In this document: positions 60,203-64,000 of the stretch, in pieces
Layout of the letters: the number at the start of each line of letters is the position of its first letter
How positions within the stretch are numbered: the stretch's first letter is position 1
NCBI RefSeq assembly: GCF_014489115.1
Contig: NZ_JACTAH010000002.1
Location: forward strand, 434,001 to 498,000
Origin: Thauera sedimentorum
GTDB taxonomy: Bacteria; Pseudomonadota; Gammaproteobacteria; Burkholderiales; Rhodocyclaceae
DNA: 64,000 nucleotides
Reading direction: 5' to 3'
Program-made: the position numbers and the translations under genes
Notes under the pieces: model-generated
Told to the model about the DNA's origin: nothing
The model's input: only the letters and a program-made list of their open reading frames with translations
Database searches by the model: none

Positions 60203-61060
60203 ATGAACACTCCCAAGCAGTTCCAGCGCCGCGCCCAGGGCGGCTTCACCCTGATCGAGATGGCCATCGTGCTGGTCATCATCGGCCTGATCATCGGCGC
60301 CGTGGCCATCGGCAAGGACGTGCAGCGCAACGCCGAGTACCAGAAGGTCGCCAACAAGTTCGCCATGGGCTGGAAGAAGGCCTATGACGAACACTACCAG
60401 CGCACCGGCGTGGTGCTGGGCGACGTGCAGACCTCGCCGACCTACATGGTCAATGGCGCGGAGGCCACCATCGGCGGCACCACCATGGCCGCCGGCGGCA
60501 ACCTCAACGGCGGCCTCGCCGGCATCCCCGAGAACTTCGCCAACACCGGCCTGCGCATCTGCAACGGCCAGGGCTACCAGGCCAATACCGTGGGTGCGGG
60601 CGATCCCGGACTTTCCCAGCAGAACCTGCGCACCCTGCTCCAGCGCATCGGCGTCCGCATGCCGCCGGGCCGCGGCGAGGGCCGCGAGGAGCGCTACCTG
60701 TACCAGGACTCCAACGGCAACGCGGTGGAACTGCAGGTGTGCTTCCAGTGGAACCCGCCGGGCACCATTTCCGGCGCGGGCAACGTGATGGTGCTGCGCG
60801 GCCTCACCCCCGATCTGGCCCGCTATCTGGACCAGGTGGTCGACGGCAAGCCGGACGCCCTGGAAGGCCGCTTCCGCCAGCAGAACAGCGGCAACAACAA
60901 CAACGAGGCCAGCAGCCAGCGGCCGGGCCACGAGTGGCTGGGCAACAACACCATCGCCCAGGCCGAGGGCGTTGCCAATCCGGTCGGCACGACCGCCGGC
61001 CGCAACCGCGACGAGGACCGCGTGCAACTGCTCACCGCCCACTGGGTGATGGACCAGTAA
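60203..61060 (+). CDS. Type IV prepilin-like protein 2 (tandem paralogue)
   Basis: A 285-residue prepilin with GGFTLIEMAIVLVIIGLIIG. It is clearly paralogous to the preceding gene over its whole length (GKDVQRNAEY, QRIGVRMPPGRGEGREERYL, GLTPDLARYLDQVVDGK, NRDEDRV). It has a low-complexity Asn insertion (SGNNNNEASS). Tandem duplication suggests major and minor subunits of one filament. Confidence 0.88.
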   Translation: MNTPKQFQRRAQGGFTLIEMAIVLVIIGLIIGAVAIGKDVQRNAEYQKVANKFAMGWKKAYDEHYQRTGVVLGDVQTSPTYMVNGAEATIGGTTMAAGGNLNGGLAGIPENFANTGLRICNGQGYQANTVGAGDPGLSQQNLRTLLQRIGVRMPPGRGEGREERYLYQDSNGNAVELQVCFQWNPPGTISGAGNVMVLRGLTPDLARYLDQVVDGKPDALEGRFRQQNSGNNNNEASSQRPGHEWLGNNTIAQAEGVANPVGTTAGRNRDEDRVQLLTAHWVMDQ

Positions 61061-61062
61061 GC

Positions 61063-61581
61063 ATGCACAGCGCGAACTCTTCGCTACCCGGCGCCGCCGC
61101 GCTCGCCGCCCGGCGGCGCCGGGCATTGGCCGGCTGCGGCCTGGGGCTGCTCCTGCTGCTCGGCGGGCTGGCGGTGTTCTCCGACGGCCAGGCGCGTGAC
61201 CGTGCGGCACAACTCGAACTCGCCACGGCAGAGACCGCACTGGCCCAGGCGCGCGGCCGGCTGCAGCTTGCAGAACGCCGTGTCTCGCTGGCCGAGACCA
61301 TCCAGAGCCTGCATGCGCGCGTCCGTGCACTCGGACTGACCCCGGCGCACTGGGCCGAACGCCGCCTGGCGATCCGCGACCAGAGCCTGCCGCGCGACGA
61401 CGCCAACGAGGTGCTGCTGGGCACCAGCCAGGGACGCGGCCGCCTGTTCGTGGCCGACAGCTTCGAGCTGTCGGTGACCCGTTTCGACGAGGGCCTGTTC
61501 CACGCCCCGGCCGCCGGCGCGCATCCGCTGCGCATGTCGCTGCGCGGCACCGTCCTGTTCCGTGCGGGAGACTCCGAATGA
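61063..61581 (+). CDS. PilO/GspM-like single-pass membrane protein
   Basis: A 172-residue protein. One membrane helix (about residues 22-41; LAGCGLGLLLLLGGLAVF), a coiled coil (45-90) and a small periplasmic domain fit the PilN/PilO/GspM architecture, though similarity is by topology more than sequence. It starts 2 bp after the second pilin and overlaps the next gene by 4 bp. Confidence 0.62.
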   Translation: MHSANSSLPGAAALAARRRRALAGCGLGLLLLLGGLAVFSDGQARDRAAQLELATAETALAQARGRLQLAERRVSLAETIQSLHARVRALGLTPAHWAERRLAIRDQSLPRDDANEVLLGTSQGRGRLFVADSFELSVTRFDEGLFHAPAAGAHPLRMSLRGTVLFRAGDSE

Positions 61582-62897
61582 CCCCGGCCATGCCCGCCCT
61601 GCCCGTCTTCCACCTGGACGAACACTGGTTCGCCCTGGACGGCAACACCCTGCACCACCTCGACGCCTATCCCGAGCTCGATGCCCCTGCGCTGGTGATC
61701 AGCGACTTCGGCGCGGCACAGGACGGCAGCATGGCGCTGGAAGGCAGCGCCGCCGCGGCCGCTCCGCTGATCGAGAAGCGCCTGCGTACCGAAGGGGTGG
61801 TCGATGGCGAGACCAAGATCCTGCTCTCCCACCAGATCCGGGTGGGGCGCGGATTCAAGGCCATCTACACCGCCGTGCCCATGACCGACTGGCAGCGCCT
61901 GGGCAGCTGGAGCGCAAACTGCCGTGAGCACTGCCTGGTGGTGCCCCTGCTCGCGGTCATGCGCCGCCTGTGCAGCACCGGCCAGGCCGTGGTGGTGCGC
62001 AACGGCCGCCACCTGCGCTACCTGCACGTCGGGCACAACGCCATCGCCTACGCCGAGACGCTGTCCTACAGCGAGAACGCCGACGACCTCGAGGCCGCCG
62101 CAACCGCCCTGGGCAAGCGGGTGGCCGATGCGGCACGCAGCGGCGGAGCCCTGCCGGGGGCACGCTGGATTGCGGTGGAAGCCACCAGCGAAGCCTCGGA
62201 AGCGGCACTTGCCGACGCCTTCGCCCAGGCGGCAGGCACGCCGGCGGTTCAGGCACCGATGCGCCGCCTGCGCACCGCGAGCGGCACGGAACGGCTGTCC
62301 GCCCTGCCCACCCTGGCAAGCGCCGCCTCGGCGGCCGACTCGGTCTCGGTGATGAGCCAGCGGGTGTTGTTCGCCGCCGAGCGCGCCCTGCCCTGGGCTG
62401 CCGCCGTCGCCAGTGTGGCCGGCGCCCTGCTGCTGGCGGTGGGCATCACCACGCATCTGCGTGCCGGCGAGCGGACCGACCAGGCCGCAAGCCTGCACGC
62501 CCAGGCACAACAGCTCGCGCAGCAGGCCGAGCAGATGGAGGCGCAACTGCGCGTGCTGGGCCCCGCACCGGTCGACACCCTGGCCTTCCTCGAGCGCCTG
62601 GCGCAGACCCGCGGGCAGCAGGACGTGGTCGCCCTGTTGCGCGACCTCGCCGGCGCCGCCGGCGGCAGCGTGCGCATCCTGCGGGTGCGTTTCGACAGCC
62701 CGGACAGCGGCATCACCCTCGAAGGCGCCGCCGACAACGGCGTGGCCGGTGGCGACCAGCTGGCGCGCTTCGTCGCCCGCCTGCGCCAGCGCGGTTTCGA
62801 GGTTCAGGCGCTGGAGCCGGCCGGCGGCAGCCAGGCCTCGGGCGTGTTCTCTTACCTGCTCAAGCGCGCCGACCCCACTCACGGAGACCGCAGCTGA
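61578..62897 (+). CDS. Fused PilM/PilN (GspL-like) pilus assembly protein
   Basis: A 439-residue protein. A cytoplasmic domain (1-250) precedes a membrane helix (about 277-295; AAAVASVAGALLLAVGI), a coiled coil (300-330; LHAQAQQLAQQAEQMEAQL) and a periplasmic ferredoxin-like domain. Domain order matches GspL or fused PilM-PilN. The cytoplasmic half is diverged from the canonical actin-like fold. It is coupled to both neighbours. Confidence 0.65.
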   Translation: MTPAMPALPVFHLDEHWFALDGNTLHHLDAYPELDAPALVISDFGAAQDGSMALEGSAAAAAPLIEKRLRTEGVVDGETKILLSHQIRVGRGFKAIYTAVPMTDWQRLGSWSANCREHCLVVPLLAVMRRLCSTGQAVVVRNGRHLRYLHVGHNAIAYAETLSYSENADDLEAAATALGKRVADAARSGGALPGARWIAVEATSEASEAALADAFAQAAGTPAVQAPMRRLRTASGTERLSALPTLASAASAADSVSVMSQRVLFAAERALPWAAAVASVAGALLLAVGITTHLRAGERTDQAASLHAQAQQLAQQAEQMEAQLRVLGPAPVDTLAFLERLAQTRGQQDVVALLRDLAGAAGGSVRILRVRFDSPDSGITLEGAADNGVAGGDQLARFVARLRQRGFEVQALEPAGGSQASGVFSYLLKRADPTHGDRS

Positions 62898-63433
62898 TGA
62901 AGCATCTGCCCCTCGCCGCCCTGCTCGTGCTCGGCGCCGCCACGCTGGGCGGGCTCTGGCTCGGCTCCGGCGCCTCCGCTTACGGCGTGCCTGCAAGCGC
63001 CGGAACGGATAGCGACGGCGCCCTGGCCAGGGTCGATGCGGAACTGGCCCGCGTGCAGCGCCTGCAGGCCCAGATCGAACCGCTCGCCGCCACGCTGAAC
63101 CGCCACACCCTTCCGATCAGCAACCTGGTGGCGACCGCTGCGCGCCCCGGCGACAAGGCCGCGGACGCCGCCCAGCAGGATGGCGAAGCGCTGATCAGCC
63201 TGCCGGAAGGGCCGGTGGAACGAAATCTGAACCTGGTGTACGCCAGCGACGGCTTCTATCGCGCGGTCATCGACGGCCACTACGTCCGCAAGGGCGACCT
63301 GCTGCCGGACGGCGGCCGGGTCACCGCGATCGGCCGCGGCGGCGTGGTGGTGCATGACAGCTTCGGCCGCCACGAGCTTGCCGTGCCCGATCCGCGCCCG
63401 CCCAAGACACCGCTTTCCGGAGGCATGAAGTAG
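62897..63433 (+). CDS. PilP/GspC-like periplasmic protein
   Basis: A 178-residue protein. A signal or membrane-anchor segment (1-26) is followed by a helical linker (40-75) and a C-terminal beta domain (VIDGHYVRKGDLLPDGGRVT, GVVVHDSFGRHELAVPD) that resembles the GspC/PilP homology region. It would connect the inner-membrane platform to the secretin. Its ATG overlaps the previous stop by one base (TGATG). Confidence 0.6.
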   Translation: MKHLPLAALLVLGAATLGGLWLGSGASAYGVPASAGTDSDGALARVDAELARVQRLQAQIEPLAATLNRHTLPISNLVATAARPGDKAADAAQQDGEALISLPEGPVERNLNLVYASDGFYRAVIDGHYVRKGDLLPDGGRVTAIGRGGVVVHDSFGRHELAVPDPRPPKTPLSGGMK

Positions 63434-64000
63434 ATGAACCGCGCTCTCCCCTGGCTGCTCGCCGGTCTGCTCGGCGCCGCGATCGGCGGTGCGGTGGTGT
63501 GGCTCGCCCGCCCCGACGCCCCGCCCGCGGCTGCGCCGGCTACTGCGCCAGCCAGCGTCCCGACACCCGCCACCCCGTCCACCGGTGCCGCCTCCGCCCC
63601 GGCGATGCCCGCCGCTCCGGCCTCGCCGCCGCCCTGGCTGGCCGGCGACGGCGGCAGCGCTGCGCAGGCGCCAGCCCCCGGTGGCGGCGCGCAGCCCAGC
63701 GCCCCGGCCGATCCGCAGGCCATGGCCGCGCTGCAGGACAAGTTCGCCCGCATCATCGAGGGCGGACGCCAGCCCTCGCCCGCCGAGGTCGAAGCCCTGC
63801 TGGGCGAACTGGAGCGTGCCCAGGGTTCCAGCGTGGTCGGCGGCGTACGCATCGACGTGCTGCGCAGCAACCTCCTCAAGTCGCAGCAGATGCAGGCCCT
63901 GGCCGAAGAGATCCAGCGCCTGGCCGAGCAACCCGGTGGCCCCGACCAGCAGGCGATACAGCGCAAGCTGGCAGAACTGCAGAAGCTGCAGTCCGAGCTG
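63434..64000 (+). CDS. Membrane-anchored Pro/Ala-rich protein, cut by the window end
   Basis: The first 189 residues are present. A membrane anchor (residues 5-24; WLLAGLLGAAIGGAVVWLA) is followed by a Pro/Ala-rich stretch (28-90) and a helical, Gln-rich region (95-189) with coiled-coil character. It starts right after the PilP-like stop in the pilus operon. Function is not recognised; the 3' end is missing. Confidence 0.7.
   Translation, partial: MNRALPWLLAGLLGAAIGGAVVWLARPDAPPAAAPATAPASVPTPATPSTGAASAPAMPAAPASPPPWLAGDGGSAAQAPAPGGGAQPSAPADPQAMAALQDKFARIIEGGRQPSPAEVEALLGELERAQGSSVVGGVRIDVLRSNLLKSQQMQALAEEIQRLAEQPGGPDQQAIQRKLAELQKLQSEL

Overview
The window is a high-GC chromosome segment from a Gram-negative, free-living diazotroph. 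The tol-pal order, the beta-type DksA with a single cysteine, the nif gene content and the aromatic-acid and type IV filament genes point to a betaproteobacterium of the Azoarcus/Aromatoleum/Thauera group (Rhodocyclales). That placement is inferred from gene content, not from a marker-gene search.

Layout. 0-5 kb: the complete ybgC-tolQ-tolR-tolA-tolB-pal-cpoB envelope operon, followed by queE and queC (7-deazaguanine synthesis). 6.5-8.9 kb: a YeeE/YedE membrane protein, two tRNA-Lys genes with a clear sigma-70 promoter and terminator, a YaiI protein and a secreted DUF3617 protein. 9-11.8 kb: a Cache-GAF-PAS-GGDEF-EAL cyclic-di-GMP enzyme on the minus strand.

12-34.3 kb: a nitrogen-fixation region in two arms. 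The first arm has an LRV Fe-S repeat protein, a NifX-like/NifZ-like/[2Fe-2S] ferredoxin operon, a CCG-domain Fe-S protein, and nifE-nifN-nifX-rseC-like-DUF269-DUF683-fdxB-orf. The second arm has iscA(nif)-nifU-nifS-cysE(nifP)-TPR orf-nifW-nifZ-nifM. I located sigma-54 -24/-12 promoters before the LRV gene, the ferredoxin operon, the CCG gene, nifE and iscA. Three of these have a NifA-type TGT-N10-ACA site upstream. The arms are separated by 22.4-28.4 kb of unrelated genes, including a clearly AT-richer RelA/SpoT-domain gene that looks horizontally acquired. nifHDK, nifA, nifB, nifQ and nifV are not in the window. The genes present serve FeMo-cofactor scaffolding (NifEN), cofactor carriage, Fe-S assembly (NifUS, IscA), cysteine supply (CysE) and NifDK/NifH maturation (NifW, NifZ, NifM).

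34.4-51.5 kb: housekeeping genes (recC without recB/recD, yidD, a COG0523 GTPase, dksA, an aminotransferase, a lytic transglycosylase, oxidoreductases, midA-type methyltransferase, ttcA, a degenerate cyclase-FHA protein). 51.5-58 kb: an IclR-controlled aromatic catabolic operon (MBL protein, flavin monooxygenase, DUF2783, VOC protein, fumarylacetoacetase-family hydrolase, maleylacetoacetate isomerase). 58.2-59.1 kb: a DUF1840 gene and hpt. 59.4 kb to the end: an operon with two tandem long type IV prepilins and PilN/GspL/PilP-like assembly proteins, cut by the window edge.

Two dispersed repeat families run through the window: a REP/BIME-like element with GGAGCGGCCTTGGCCGCGAT arms (seven loci) and a second family built on a CCTCCCCTTGAAGGGGAGG palindrome (three roughly 170-200 bp copies, one shorter copy and one lone palindrome). 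Both supply stop codons to neighbouring genes.
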